Shown: piece by piece, positions 11,975 to 24,918 of the stretch
Position numbering within the stretch: the first letter of the stretch is position 1
Layout: each line of letters starts with the position of its first letter
Assembly: GCF_034190915.1 (NCBI RefSeq)
Contig: NW_026947486.1
Span: 17,448,001-17,512,000, forward strand
Direction of reading: 5' to 3'
DNA from: Cavia porcellus
Lineage: Eukaryota; Chordata; Mammalia; Rodentia; Caviidae
DNA length: 64,000 nucleotides
Position numbers and translations under genes: made by a program
The notes under the pieces: generated by a model
Database searches by the model: none
Seen by the model: the letters and a program-made list of their open reading frames with translations, nothing else
Told to the model about the DNA's origin: nothing

Positions 11975-14900
11975 ATGCAACAGCAGAAATATAACATGTC
12001 AATAATAAACCAGTACATAACAGTCATAACCATTAATGTAAATGGTCTCAGTGCACCAATTAAAAGAAACAGAATGGCAGAATGGATTAAGAAACAAAAT
12101 CCAACCATATACTGTCTACAAGAAACCAATCTAACCCAAAAGGATACTCACAGACTGAAAGTCAAAGGATGGAAAACAATACTTCATGCAACAGGAACCC
12201 CCAAAAAAGTGGGGGTAGCTATTCTGTTTGCAGACAAAATGAACTTCAAGCCAATAATGATCAGAAGGGATAAAGAAGGTCACTACATGATGGTTAGGGG
12301 AAAATTCCAAGAGGAAAAGCTAGCTATCTTAAATATGTATAAAACAAAACTCCAGAGCACCCAGTTATGTAAAACAAGTACTAACAGAAATGAAAAACCA
12401 AATTAGCAGTAACACAATTCTAACAGGAGTACTTAACACACCATTGACACAAATGAACAGATGAACCAGACAGAAAATCAGCAAAGAAATAAAAGAACTG
12501 AATCACACCTGTGAAAAAATGGACTTAATAGACATATACAGAGTATTTCACCCAACAAAAACAGAATACACATTATTCTCAGCAGTACATGGGACATTCT
12601 CTAAAATAGACCATATATTAACTCACAAAACATATTTAAATAAGTGCAAAAGAATTGAAATTATCCCTTGCATGCTACCGGACCATAGCGCTCTGAAATT
12701 AGAAATTAATGATAGAGATACTGCAAAATTCCCACAAACACATGGAAATGAATAACACACTCTAGAGTAATCAGTGGGTCACAGAGGAAATTAAAGAAGA
12801 AATCAAACAATACCTACAAGACAGTGAAAGTACAGATACAACTTACCAGAATCTGTGGCATGCAATGAAAGCCATCCTCAGAGGAAAATTTATTGCACTG
12901 AGTTCCCACATCAGGAAAACAGAATGAATACAAATAAATAACCTGATGCTACACCTCAAACAGCTAGAAAACGCAGAGCAAGTGAAGCCAAAAGCCAAAA
13001 GAAGAGAGGAAATTATCAAAATCAGAGCAGAAATCAACGCAATAGAGACTAAGAAAACAATCCAAAGAATCAACGAATCAAAGAGTTGGTTCTTTGAAAG
13101 AATAAATAAAATCAATAAGCCCCTAGCCAACCCTATTTAAAAAAGGGAAGAAAAAGCTCAAATTCATGCAATAAGAAATGAAAAAGGTGAAATCACTACA
13201 GACTCTATAGAAATACAGAAGATCATCAACACCTATTTTGAAAACCTCTACTCTGAAAGGTTTCATAACACAGAAGAAATAGACAGATTCTTAGAAACAT
13301 ATGAAGTACTAAAGCTAGATCAAGAGGATGTAAAACTGCTGAATAACCCAATCTCTATCAATGAAATTGAAAATGTAATTAAGTCCTTACCTACAAAGCA
13401 GAGCCCAGGCCCAGATGGATTCACTACAGAATTCTACAAGAAATATGAAGAAGACCTAATGCCGACACTCCTCAAAGTATTCAATGAAATCGAAGGGGAA
13501 GTAATCCTTTCTAAGTTATTCACAGAATGAAATATTACTCTAGTACCAAAACCTGAGAAAGACCCAACTATAAAAGAGAACTGTAGACCGATCTCCCTAA
13601 TGAACACGGATGCAAAAATCCTCAATAAAATAATGGCTAATAGGATGCAGCAAATCCTCAAGAAGATTATACACTATGACCAAGTGGGATTCATCCCAGG
13701 CATGCAGGGATGGTTCAACATACGTAAATCAATAAATGTAACCCATCATATCAATAAAGCCAAAGTAAGAATCACATGATCATTTCTATAGATGCAGAAA
13801 AAGCCTTTGATAAGTTCCAAAATTCATTCATGATAAGAACATTACAAAAAATTGGAATAGATGGTCTTTACCTCAATATAATACAGGCCATCTATGACAA
13901 ACCAACAGCCAGTATCATACTAAATGGCAAAAAATTGAAAGCCTTTACTTTAAAATCAGGCACAAGACAAGGATGTCCTTTATCACCACTCCTATTTAAT
14001 ATAGTACTTGAAGTACTAGCCAGAGTAATTAGACAAGAGAGAGAAATAAAATGGGTAAAAATAGGAAAAGAAGTTAAAATATCACTGTTTGCAGAAGACA
14101 TGATACTCTACATAGAAGACCCCCTAAACTCCATTTCAAAGACTCTTAGATATAATAAATAAATTCAGTAATGTAGCTGGATACAAAATAAATGCTCAGA
14201 AATCAATAGCATTCCTATACACTAACAACCAAAACACAGAGAGAGAAATAAGAGAAGCCACATTCTTCACACTAGCAAGAAAAAAAATGAAATACTTAGG
14301 AATTACTCTTACGAAAGAAGTGAACGACCTATACAGGGAAAATTATAACACACTGAAAAAAGAAATTGAAGATGATCTCAGAAAACGGAAAGACATCCCT
14401 TGCTCATGGATAGGAAGAACAAACGTTGTGAAAATGGCCATTCTCCCAAAACTGTTATCATGTCTATCACCATATACTAAATTATAATCTAAATGGATCT
14501 AAGATCTGAATATTAAAACATAAACACTAAATCCATTGGAAGACAAATTAGGTAGAAACCTTGAAGACATAGGGGTAGGTAGAGAATTCATGAATAGGAC
14601 TCAAACTGCACGGGAAATACTTCCCAGAATCAATAACTGGGACCACCTCTGATTAAAAAGTTTCTGCATGACAAAGAAAATCTCCAGCATAGTGAAAAGA
14701 AAACCCACAAGCTGAGAAAAGATCTTAGTGGACTCTGCCTCAGACAAGGAACTTTTATCTAAAACATATAAAGAATTTAAAAACTCAGACCCCCAAAATT
14801 CAAACATCCAATCCAAAAATGGGCATCTGAGATGAATACACACTTCTCCAATGAAGAAATACAAATGGGAAACAAATACATGAAAAAATGTTCATCATCA

Positions 14901-15283
14901 TTGGTCATTAGAGAAATGCAAATTAAAACCACACTGAGATTCCATCTCACTCCTGAAAGAATGGCCAGGATTAAGAAAACCAACAACAACAAATGCTGGA
15001 GAGGCTGTGGGGAAAAAGGAACTCTCCTACACTGTTGGTGGGAGTGTAGACTGGTGTAGCCTTTGTGGAGGTCAGTCTGGAGATTTCTCAAAAAGCTGGT
15101 AAGTGCCATTTGTTCCAGCTATTCCACTTCTAGGCATATTTCCAGAAGAACTGAAAGCATCATACCACAGTGATATATATGCACCTAATGTTACAGAAGC
15201 ACAATTTGTAATCGCCAAATCTTGGAAACAACCTAAGTATCCATCAATTGAGGAATGGATAAAAAAATACTCATAATTGAAAT
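11975..15283 (+). pseudogene. L1-C ORF2, with altered RT box and two deletions
   Basis: The frame begins MQQQKYNMSIINQYITVITIN at 11975, 19 nt after the ORF1 stop and in a different frame from it. Endonuclease features include LQETNLTQKD and LPDHSALKLEIND (about 12676), retaining the Asp-His pair. The RT segment 13776-14162 keeps [10 protein letters not shown] and [14 protein letters not shown], but the catalytic FADD box reads FAED (14088-14099), changing the first Asp to Glu. About 0.4 kb is missing at about 14459, and about 0.1 kb near the C-terminus at about 15268. The zinc-knuckle [18 protein letters not shown] (C-x3-C-x7-H-x4-C) is intact at about 14995-15050. Confidence 0.85.
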
Positions 15284-15336
15284 AAATCAAACTCACATGT
15301 GTGAATACCGAATAGTTTCCCTAGTATAGGAAATGA

Positions 15337-15386
<50 letters not shown>

Positions 15387-16920
15387 GTAATCTTGCCTCC
15401 CATTATGTGGCCTTGAAGCCTTATGAAATTTTCAGTTATTAATTGGAATGGCTTTAGTGTGGGTTGCTTGATATTATTGCCTGTGATGAAATGAACAGCT
15501 ATTTTGTAGAAAAAAGATATCATAATAGCTAGTGCTGATTTAATACCATCTTGGTTTTAAAACCCACCAAACTATGGCTCTTCTGTCTCCATTGGTTTTA
15601 TCATGTTGTATCTTGCTGAATTTTATTATATGTGATAGTATAAACAAAAATTGTTATAGGCAAAGAGATAATATAGAAACCATTGTTCGTTTTCTGTTAG
15701 CTCCTTCTAAATACCCTACAATGCTTTCTTCCACTTGAATGGTTTTACACTGTCTTGACATGTTTGATGCTATAGTATACAAAATTATATTCAAATATTT
15801 CAAGAAAAAAGACAGACACTATGGTAACTACTATTATGTCGGGTTATTTGGTGGTGAAGCACTAGGTTGCTGAAATTCTCATGCTTTGACCTGTATTGCT
15901 ATGTTGTTAGGTCCTCTTTTATCTCAATCTCTCCCTTATTCATTAAAAAATTATTTAATTATTTTATTGCTTTTTTTAACTAAGGGGGAAAATCAAAAAA
16001 GTTAGCAGGATATATTATAGTAACTTTTTAATTTCCTATTATCTTGATTTGAAGTCCTGTAATACTCCCACTATCTTGTTTTGACTGATTAGACTCTGTT
16101 CTGTTCTGTATGATAGTATCAAGTTTGAGGGTACAGAACTTCACAGCAGGCTATTGGGATAACAGTAATAGGTATCACAGTATATTTCATTATCTTTACA
16201 ATAGTTGTTATTTCAATCACATATATCAAAATAAAATGAAATACAGACCATTATAGAACTTATCAAAACAGAATATTGAATAGAGCAGTGCCATTAATCA
16301 GAATAAAGCAAAGCAGTGATAAAAACATTTGCCTTTGAAGGATGGTAGAAAGAAATCTCCCTTATTTGCTATGGTCAACCTCCCAAGAGGTGCTCAGATT
16401 TCTGGTTCCCATTTGCTAATGGGGGGACAGTAGAGAGGAATACTGGAAGTGGGATGTTTTACTCTAGGTTGCTGGTTCAAAGGAAAGGCTGAGTTGATAG
16501 CAACTGAGATACAAAAAGCAGCTGAATGGTTGCATTATTTAGTTGAATTTTTAGGCTTGGGGATGACAGTCTGAGAATCTGTTGGTTGACAGTGTGCAGA
16601 ATAGCAAATATGAGAGATTTTCTTCTATCTTGTTTTTGAGGTCCAATGTTGTTCTCACTGAGATTTTGTTACAATTAATTGTTAATGCCTTATTCAATGC
16701 TACATTTTTATTGATTTTATTCTGTTTTGTTTTGGTTAGAATTTGCTGTATCTGATGGAATGGACAATCATTGTGAAGATAATAAGATATACTATGGTCG
16801 TCATTGTTTTCTTATTATCCTGCTTTGAAGTTCTGTACCAAATTCACTTTGTTTTTATTGGCTTTGTTCTTTTTTGTTTAGCTGGATTTTATTATCTTTA
16901 AGAGAAAAAAAGAAAAAATA
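15284..16920 (+). repeat. L1-C 3' UTR, with an unexplained internal insert
   Basis: Sequence collinear with the L1-D 3' UTR is readable to about 16135 and again from about 16640. The middle ~500 bp (about 16140-16640), including a comparatively GC-rich part at about 16370-16480, has no counterpart in L1-D, L1-E or L1-G. Diverged ~148-bp modules are visible at about 15494 and 15641. Confidence 0.6.
15339..15383. repeat. (AT)n microsatellite, ~22 units
   Basis: This pure AT dinucleotide run of about 45 bp lies in the L1-C 3' UTR. The equivalent site in L1-D (about 25967) has only a short ATATAT, so the array grew from a seed inside the L1. Confidence 0.97.
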
Positions 16921-17759
16921 TAACATGTCAGTAATGGGAATGTTAGAAGTAAAAAGATATTTAAAACAGTAATGAAATTTCTCCAAATTAATTCGCAAAC
17001 CACAGACTCAGAAAGCTCAAGGAAATCCAAATAAAACAAATGCAAAAAGAGCACATATAAATATAGTTATATCATAATCAAACCAACAAAAATTAATAAT
17101 GAAGAAAATCCTGAAAGAAATCAGAGGGGAGGAATCATTCTTTTTAGAGGGGAGCAAAGATAAGGGCAATATTTGCCCTATTCTTAGTAATTATGTACAG
17201 AATAAAATATTTAAAGTGTTTACAGGTGAAAAACTGCCAATCTTAAATTATACATTCTTTGAAATTATACTTCAAAGATGAAGGACAAATATTTCCTTAG
17301 ACAAGCAAACATTGAAGAAAACTGTCACCAGTAGAGTTGTCTTGCAAGAAATGTTCAGTAGTTTTTAGAGAAAAGGAAAATTATGTAAGTCATAAAATCA
17401 GATCTGTATAAGAACATTGAAAGAATAGTTCAAGGTAAAATAAAAACTTTTAATCTTACTTGTTCTAATAGGTTTGTTCAAAATAATAGCAACAGTGTAT
17501 TTAAGTATATATGGTTGTGTGTGCTTATCTACAGATAAAATGAGTGATAACCATAATATCAAGGAATTAGAGAGTAATTAGGATTATTTTGTGTTATAAG
17601 GTACTCATAATCAAGTGATATGATATTACTTAAAAGTATATTTTGGTTGTAAATGTATGATAATCTCTAGTGTAATCACTAAAAACAAGGAAAAAAAAGT
17701 AAAATTCGTGTACCAAAGCAGGAAAGAAAAGTGAATCATATAAACTGTTCAATTAAAAA

Positions 17760-18010
17760 TAAAGAGATCCAGTACTAATAAATTCATTGAAGAATTCAAG
17801 GCTAAACATGCAGTTAGGAAATGAGACCTAGTGAAAGGTCCCTGAGTGTGTAATGCAGAAAGGGAAACAATTATGCTCAGTTCCTTTCCTTTTCCCTCTT
17901 TGTCATTCTCTCTGCTTCCTCTCTGCCATGACGTGAGTGGTTTTCCTCCAGCATACAATTTCAACCTTGGGGTCAGATGACCATGAACTAAAACTTTTGA
18001 AATAATGATT
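17760..18010 (+). mobile_element. MaLR-type LTR fragment
   Basis: The order of features matches MST/MLT-type LTRs of the ERVL-MaLR group: a pyrimidine-rich block with CTTTCCTTTTCCCTC and CTGCTTCCTCTCTGCCATGA, then CATGAACTAAAACTTTTGAAA. It has no internal coding region. It appears 5'-truncated. Confidence 0.5.
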
Positions 18011-19047
18011 CAAAACAAATTTTTTTTCTCTTTTAAATTGGATATGTAAAGTACTTTGACTGAGCAATGAAAAGCTGACTTATATGGATAAAGACATAAC
18101 ACACTAAAGCTAATCTATTTAAAGTTGTGAGACTACGTTAACTCTAGACATGTCAGATCTCACAGCAAAGACAGTTATCAGGGATAAAGATGAGCATTAC
18201 ATAATGATAAAGAATAAGCATTTTAAGATGGCATAACAATACTAATATAATACACCTAACAACAAAGAACTAAAATACATGGAACAAACATTGTTAGAAC
18301 ACAAGGAGAAATACATGAATTATTTATTAGAGTTGTTATTTAAACACTCCTCTATGAGAAATAGACACATCCAACAGAGAAAATCACTAAGAGTATATTC
18401 AAATTCAACAATACTATCAACTAGCTGGATCTAATTAACATTTATAGTATACCCAATCCAATAATAGCATAATATACATTTCCTCTCATGCTCACATGGG
18501 GCATTCACATACCCAAAGGTAGACCATGTTCATAGCCATAAAACATACTTTGACAAACAAAAGAACAAGCATCATCATATATCTACTTCAAGACCATGAA
18601 AGAATTAAACTAGAAATTAATAGCAGAAAGATACTTGGAAAATTCCCAGATATTTGGCTATTAAATACATATAATGCAAGTCAAAGAAGTATTAAGAGAA
18701 ATTTCAAAATATTTTGAAATAAAAATAAAAACACAACTTATCAAAATTTGTGAGATATCAATAAAGAAGTGCTTCAAGAGGATATTTATAGCACTGAATG
18801 CACATGTTGGAAAAAATTTACTTATTTATAATCAACAATTTAATTTTATAGTTATAAATTTGTGTCATTTTTCAAGGACAAAACTGTACAGGCAATATAA
18901 AGACAGGGGTTGACAGGGTTTAGGAGAAAAAGAGGATCAACAGGCAGAGTGTAGAGTATTTTTAGGGCAATGAAACTATTCTGTATAATAGTATACTATA
19001 CATATTGTCATTACACTTTTGTCCAAATACATAAAATGTGCAACATC

Positions 19048-19060
19048 AAGAGTCAGTCCT
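19048..19060. repeat. Left target-site duplication of L1-D
   Basis: The sequence AAGAGTCAGTCCT is repeated exactly at 27153-27165 after the L1-D tail. A perfect 13-bp TSD indicates a fairly recent insertion. Confidence 0.93.
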
Positions 19061-19885
19061 CTGTTTGGGACTCCTGCACCTAGCCATTGGTGTGCTGGGC
19101 AGATCTGGGGCACCTGCATCAGCCTCCCCGTGTGTCTGGAGGACTGTGGATATCTCAGCAAGCAGGGGAGGATCACAGGTTCCAGAGGCACCACGGCCTG
19201 TGGTGAGTGCTCAGTGCACTCTGCCCAAAGCCCAGACTGTTCAGGACCCTCCAGGCTTCCGGGTGCAGTGAAATGGAGAAGTGGGTTTGAGGCCTCTACA
19301 TCCACATCCCCATCCCGGCTACACTTGGAGAACTGTGGAGCGTCCAACAGGTGGGTGGGCCCATGCTATCCCTGGAGCCCAGCCTGTTTGGGACTCCCAC
19401 ACCTAGCCATCGGTGTGCTGGGCGGATCTGAGGCACCTGCATCAGCCTCCCCGTGTGTCTGGAAGACTGTGGATATCTCAGCAAGCAGGGGAGGATCACA
19501 GGTTCCAGGGGCACTGCGGACTGTGGTGAGTGCTCAGCACACTCTGCCCAAAGCCCAGACTGTTCAGGTCCCTCCAGGCTTCTGGGTGCAGTGAAGTGGA
19601 GAGGTGGGTTTGAGGCATCTACATCTGCCTCTGCATCCCGGCTGCGCTTGGAGAGCTGTGGAGCTTCCAACGGGCAGGTAGGCGCACAGTGTCCCCGAGG
19701 CCCAGCTTATCTGGAACCGCAGAGTTCTGAACAGGCAGAGGAGGGCCATTGGTTCTGCAGGCCCAGTGGCTTGGGGTAACGGGGTGCCAGAGTCTCGGGA
19801 GCTGCAAACATAGAAAGGGATTTCCAACAGACCCTGAGAAGCTTTCAAAAAACACTTGAAACACAGAAATATAGGAAAATGACAA
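19061..19885 (+). promoter_or_regulatory. L1-D 5' UTR, ~322-bp GC-rich monomers
   Basis: Two near-complete units start at CTGTTTGGGACTC (19061 and 19384, period 323 bp) and a partial, more diverged one starts near 19704. Shared landmarks include CACCTAGCCAT(C/T)GGTGTGCTGGGC and CAAGCAGGGGAGGATCACAGG. The non-repeated linker to ORF1 is about 19775-19885. It is the most GC-rich block of the left half of the window and is the presumed promoter. Confidence 0.85.
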
Positions 19886-19944
19886 AATGAAAGACCAAAT
19901 TACAACCTCAAACCTCCAGCCCATCTCAAGAAACCCTAGGAGCA

Positions 19945-20930
19945 ATGTATATAGAAGAAAATATATGCCATTCACCTCAAATATCAGACACAATAGCTAC
20001 TGAAATTAACAAGCAACTCCAGGAAGCTTTAAAGAAATTCAAACTCGAAATAATCTCCCAGGTAAAAGAAGAAATGATAAAAGAAATGAAAGAGATTCTG
20101 AATATATCTAAAGAAAACACAGATAAAAAATTAGAGGAACTAAAAAACAGATAGAATCCCTAGACGAGCAATAAAAGAAACAAACAGAATACATAATGCA
20201 GATGCACAGAGATATACAGGAAATAAAAAACTCCACTGAAAGTTGTAAAAACTGCCTTAATCAAAGTGAAGAAAGAATTTCAGACCTTGAAGACAGGATT
20301 GCAGCTAGTGAAAAGGAAAGGAAAGGTCTTTTAAAAATAACAAGGAATCAGGAAACAAGAATTCACCAACTGCAAGATGATGCAAAGAAAAATAACATAA
20401 GAATGATAGGGATTAATGAAAAAGAAGGAGACAACATAAAGGATGTCAAGAGGATATTTAGAGAAGTAATAGCTGAAAAGTTCCCAAGCATGAGATCAGA
20501 AACCGAATTCAGCATCAGTGAAGCATATAGAACTCCAAATAGTCACAACCAAAATAAAACGACACCCAGACATATAATAATCACCATCCCAGAAATCCAA
20601 CACAAGAATAGATTATTAAAAGCTGTCAGAGAGTAAAGACAGATCACTTATAAAGGAAAACCTATCAGAATCACAGCAGACTTCTCAGCACAAACAATAA
20701 AGTCAAGAAGAGCATGGAGTGAAGTATTCCAGATACTAAAGCAAAATGATTTCCACCCTAGACTGATGTATCCTGCAAAACTCTCATTCAAAATAGATGG
20801 TGAAATACGATACTTCCATGACAAAGAACAGCTGAAGAACTTCATGAACACCAAACCAACCCTGCAAAAAATATTGAAAGACAGTTTAGATACACAAAGG
20901 AAAAAACCACAAAGCAAAGCAGATAATTAA
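19945..20930 (+). pseudogene. L1-D ORF1, nearly open but frameshifted
   Basis: The first Met in the conserved frame is MYIEENICHSPQ at 19945; the upstream Met used in L1-C is replaced (ATG to TTA). The coiled coil ends early at 20154 through a small deletion (TAAAAAACAGATAG). The second part runs 20196-20636 with SEERISDLEDRIAAS, NNIRMIGINEKEGD and TPRHIIITIPEIQHKNRL, then a nonsense codon at 20634-20636. The C-terminal domain continues in frame to the native TAA at 20928-20930. Confidence 0.87.
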
Positions 20931-23731
20931 ACAGAATAAAAAGATAAAGATGCAACAGCAGAGAGATAACATGTCAACAATAAACCAGCATTTAACAGTA
21001 ATAACCATTAATGTAAATGGTCTCAATGCACCAATCAAAAGAAACAGAGTAGCAGAATGAATCAAGAAACAAAATCCAACTATATGTTGTTTACAGGAAA
21101 CCCATTTAACCCAGAAGGATAATCACAGACTGAAAGTCAAAGGATGAAAAACAATAATTCATGCAGCAGGAATCCAAAAAAACGCAGGAGTAGCCATTCT
21201 GTTTGCAGACAATGTGAACTTGAAACCAACAATGACCATAAAGGACAAAGAAGGCCACTACATACTCGTAAGGGGAAAACTCCAAGAGGAAGAGATAACT
21301 ATCTTAAATATATATGCACCAAACTCCAGAGCACACAGTTATATAAAACAATTATTAACAGAAATAAAAACTTAAATTATCAGTAACACAATTGTAACAG
21401 GAGACCTTCATACGCCATTGACACCAAGGGACAGATCAACCAGATAGAAAATGAGCAAAGAAATAATAGAACTGAATCACACCTGCGAACAAATGGACTT
21501 GATAGACATATACAGAATGTTCCACCCAACGACATCAGAATACACATTCTTCTCAGCAGTACATGGATCATTCTCTAAAATAGACCATATATTAGCTCAC
21601 AGAACATATTTAAACAAATGCAAAAGAGTTCAAATCATCCCTTGCATGTTATCGGATCATAGCACTCTGAAATTAGAAATTAATGATAAAAGATACTGCA
21701 AAAACCCCGCAAACACATAGAAATTGAATAACACACTCTTGAGTAATCAGTGGGTAACAGAAGAAATTAAACAATACCTAAAAGAAAATGAAAATGCAGA
21801 TGCAACTTACCAGAATTTGTGGGATGCAATGAAAGCCATCCTCAGAGGAAAATTTATTGCACTGAGTTCCCACATCAGGAAAACAGAACGAATACAAATA
21901 AATAACCTGATGCTACACCTCAAACAGCTAGAAAAAGAAGAGCAATTCAAGCCCAAAGCCAAAAGAAGAGAGGAAATTATAAAAATCAGAGCAGAAATCA
22001 ATGCAATAGAGACTAAGAAAACAATCCAAAGAATCAATGAATCAAAGAGTTGGTTCTTTGAAAGAATAAATAAAATCGATAAGCCCCTAGCCAACCTTAT
22101 TTTAAAAAGGGAAGAAATTGCTCAAATTCATGCAATAAGAAATGAAAAAGGTGAAATCACTACCGACCCAATAGAAGTACAAAAGATCATCAACACCTAT
22201 TTTGAAACTCTCTACTCTCAAAAGTTTGATAACACAGAAGAAATAGACAGATTCTTAGAAACATATGAAGTACCAAAGCTAGATCAAGAGGATGTAAAAC
22301 TGTTGAATAACCCAATCTCTGTTAATGAAATTGAAAACATAACTAAGTCCTTACCTGCAAAGAAGAGCCCAGGCCGAGATGGATTCACTGCAGAATTCTA
22401 CAAGAAATACAAAGAAGACCTAATGCTGACACTCCTCAAACTATTCAATGAAATTGAAAGGGAAGCAATCCTTCCTAAGTCATTCCTGAAATCAAATATT
22501 ACTCTAGTACCAAAACCTGAGAAAGACCCAACTAAAAAAGAGAACTATAGCCTGATCTCCCTAATGAACACAGATGCAAAAATCCTCAATAAAATATTGG
22601 CAAATAGGATGCAGCAAATCATCAAGAAGATTATACACCATGACCAAGTAGGATTCATCCCACAATGCAAGGATGGTTCAACATACATAAATCAATGAAT
22701 GTAATCCACCGTATCAATAAAGCCAAAAGTAAGAATCACATGATCATTTCTATAGATGCAGAAAAAGCCTTCGATAAGATCCAACATTTATTCATGATAG
22801 GAACTTTACAGAAAATTGGAATAGATGGTCTTTACCTCAATATAATAAAGGCCATTTATGAAAAACCCACAGCCAGCATCACACTAAATGGCCAAAAATT
22901 GAAAGCCTTTAATTTAAAATCAGGCACGAGACAAGGATGTCCTTTATCACCACTCCTATTTAATATAGTACTGGAAGTACTAGCCAGAGCAATTAGGCAA
23001 GAGAGAGAAATAAAAGTGATAAAGATAGGAAAAGAAGAAGTCAAATTATCAGTATTTGCAGATGACATGATACTCTACGTGGAAGACCCCCTAAACTCCA
23101 TTGAAAGACTCCTAGATACAATAAATAAATTCAGTAATGTGGCTGGATACAAAATCAATACTCAGAAATCAATAGCAGTCCTATACACGAACAACATTAC
23201 AGAGAGGGAAATAAGAGAAACTACACTCTTCAAATTAGCAAGCAAAAAAATGAAATATTTAGGAATTACTCTTACAAAAGAAGTGAAAGACTTATACAGA
23301 GAAAATTATAACACACTGAAAAAAGAAATTGAAGATGATCTCAGAAAATGGAAAGACATCCCTTGCTCATGGATAGGAAGAACAAACATTGTGAAAATGG
23401 ACATTTTCCCAAAACTGTTATACAGATTCAACGCAATCCCATTAAGAATACCATCAAGATACTTTATAGATCTAGAGAAGTCACTCCTAAATTTCATGTG
23501 GAACCGAAGAGACCTAGAATAGCAAATGCAATTCTAAGCAGCAAAGACAAAGCAGGAGGCATCACAATCCCTGACCTGAAGTTATACTACAAAGCAACAG
23601 TAGTAAAATCAACATGGTACTGGAATCAAAACAGAGCTGAAGATCAATGAAATAGATTAGAAGATACAACCACAACTACAAACACACTCAACCACCTTAT
23701 CTTTGATAAAGGAGCCAAGCAGGTTCACTGG

Positions 23732-23747
23732 AAGAATGACAATCTCT
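23732..23747. repeat. Left target-site duplication of L1-E
   Basis: AAGAATGACAATCTCT occurs here and again at 24919-24934, flanking the inverted L1-E insert. The 16-bp match is exact. Confidence 0.9.
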
Positions 23748-24918
23748 CTTTTTTTTTTAATTTTATTTAAGAGGAAAAAGAGAAAAACACAAAACAAAAC
23801 AAAGTGGTGTAAGGGTACACGTAATACAGAACTACAAAAAAAAAAAAACATAACAGTAAGAAATCACCTGTTAATAGATTACATATTATCATCTTGAAAA
23901 TAGTTGCTCAAATCACAGTATCAAAGAATACAAGGTGGACATTCAAACAGGGAGACTGCAAACAGCTGTGTTCAATGATCCAAAAACATTGATATAGTCA
24001 GCTATTTAACACTCCTAAACACACTTGCTGTTATATCCGTTAGAGCTCTTTTTATTATTTTTTCCCTCTCTTTTTTACAACAAAATTTACACATTTTGGA
24101 TTTTATTACTCCTTAGTGCTTATTACTTTTTTGGGGGGGAGAGAATACAGTCAAATATGGCAAAACAAAGCTGTCAGTCAAAACTAAGGATAGACATAGC
24201 ACATGCTGTAGAACAGAGTACAAGGTTATCAACAATGGTTATCAACGTTGTCTCTTGTTTCCTTAAAAAGAATTGTCTATTTCATTAGATATTATAAAGT
24301 TGGACAAAACAGTAGAGAATAAGACCAATAAAACTTAGGCATTGTAAACATTACAGGACTTCCAAAGAAGACAATAGTCAAACCAGAATGGACATCTTAG
24401 TGAATCTTATTGCCTTCAAAGTAGTTGCCTATATCCTCAAACTTGATACTATCATACAGAATGGAACAGTCTAATCAGTCAAAACAAGATCATGGGAGTA
24501 TTACAGGACTTCAAAACAAGTTAATAGGAAATCCAAAAGAGTTACTATTTATATATCCTAATTTTTTAAATTTTTTCCCTTAAGTAAGACAAACATAAGA
24601 AATGACTAAATAATTTTTTTAAAAGAATAAGGGGGAGATTGAGATAAAACAGGACATAACAATATAACAATAGAGGTCAAAGCATGACTGTTTCAGCAAC
24701 CTAGTACTTCACCACCATATAACCCGACTTAATAGTAGTTACCAGTGTCTGTCTTTTTCCTTGAAATATTTGGATAAAACTTCATATACTCTAGCTTCAA
24801 ATATTTCCATATCAAGAAGCCCAGAATAAAGCCTTTCTAATTAATGAGTGAAAACTTTATAAGGCTTCAAGGCCACCTAATGGGGAATCATGAGTACCAC
24901 ACATTTTTATATATTTGA
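23748..24918 (-). mobile_element. L1-E: 5'-truncated L1 (3' UTR only), nested in L1-D
   Basis: This 1.17-kb insert begins with a T-run (the A-tail on the minus strand) and consists entirely of L1 3' UTR in inverse orientation to its host. It is flanked by a 16-bp TSD. Its sequence is close to the reverse complement of the L1-D 3' UTR and to the L1-G 3' UTR, so it comes from the same subfamily and is younger than L1-D. 5' truncation is the usual outcome of L1 insertion. Confidence 0.93.

Larger units (their letters stand above)
10637..16920 (+). mobile_element. L1-C: LINE-1 with ~90-bp promoter monomers
   Basis: The element has a complete L1 layout: GC-rich monomeric 5' UTR, ORF1 (10930-11955), a 19-nt spacer, ORF2 (from 11975), and a long 3' UTR ending in an A-rich tail near 16905-16920. 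It carries at least two internal ORF2 deletions and an expanded AT microsatellite. It inserted into L1-B. I found no clear TSD. Confidence 0.85.
16975..19060 (+). mobile_element. Ancient L1M-like element, left part
   Basis: Older L1 sequence on the plus strand has ORF1 C-terminal-domain remnants at about 16980-17400, endonuclease-type ORF2 remnants at about 18180-18830, and then, after a large internal loss, a 3' UTR at about 18880-19060. An LTR lies inside at about 17760-18010. The 3' UTR resumes at 27153, directly across the L1-D insertion. Family assignment is from recalled L1M-type features, not from a search. Confidence 0.65.

Noticed and set aside
19019..19850. Long frames of 108-191 residues on both strands
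   Set aside because: They lie in the 322-bp promoter monomers of L1-D; the internal similarity between frames is the tandem repeat itself.
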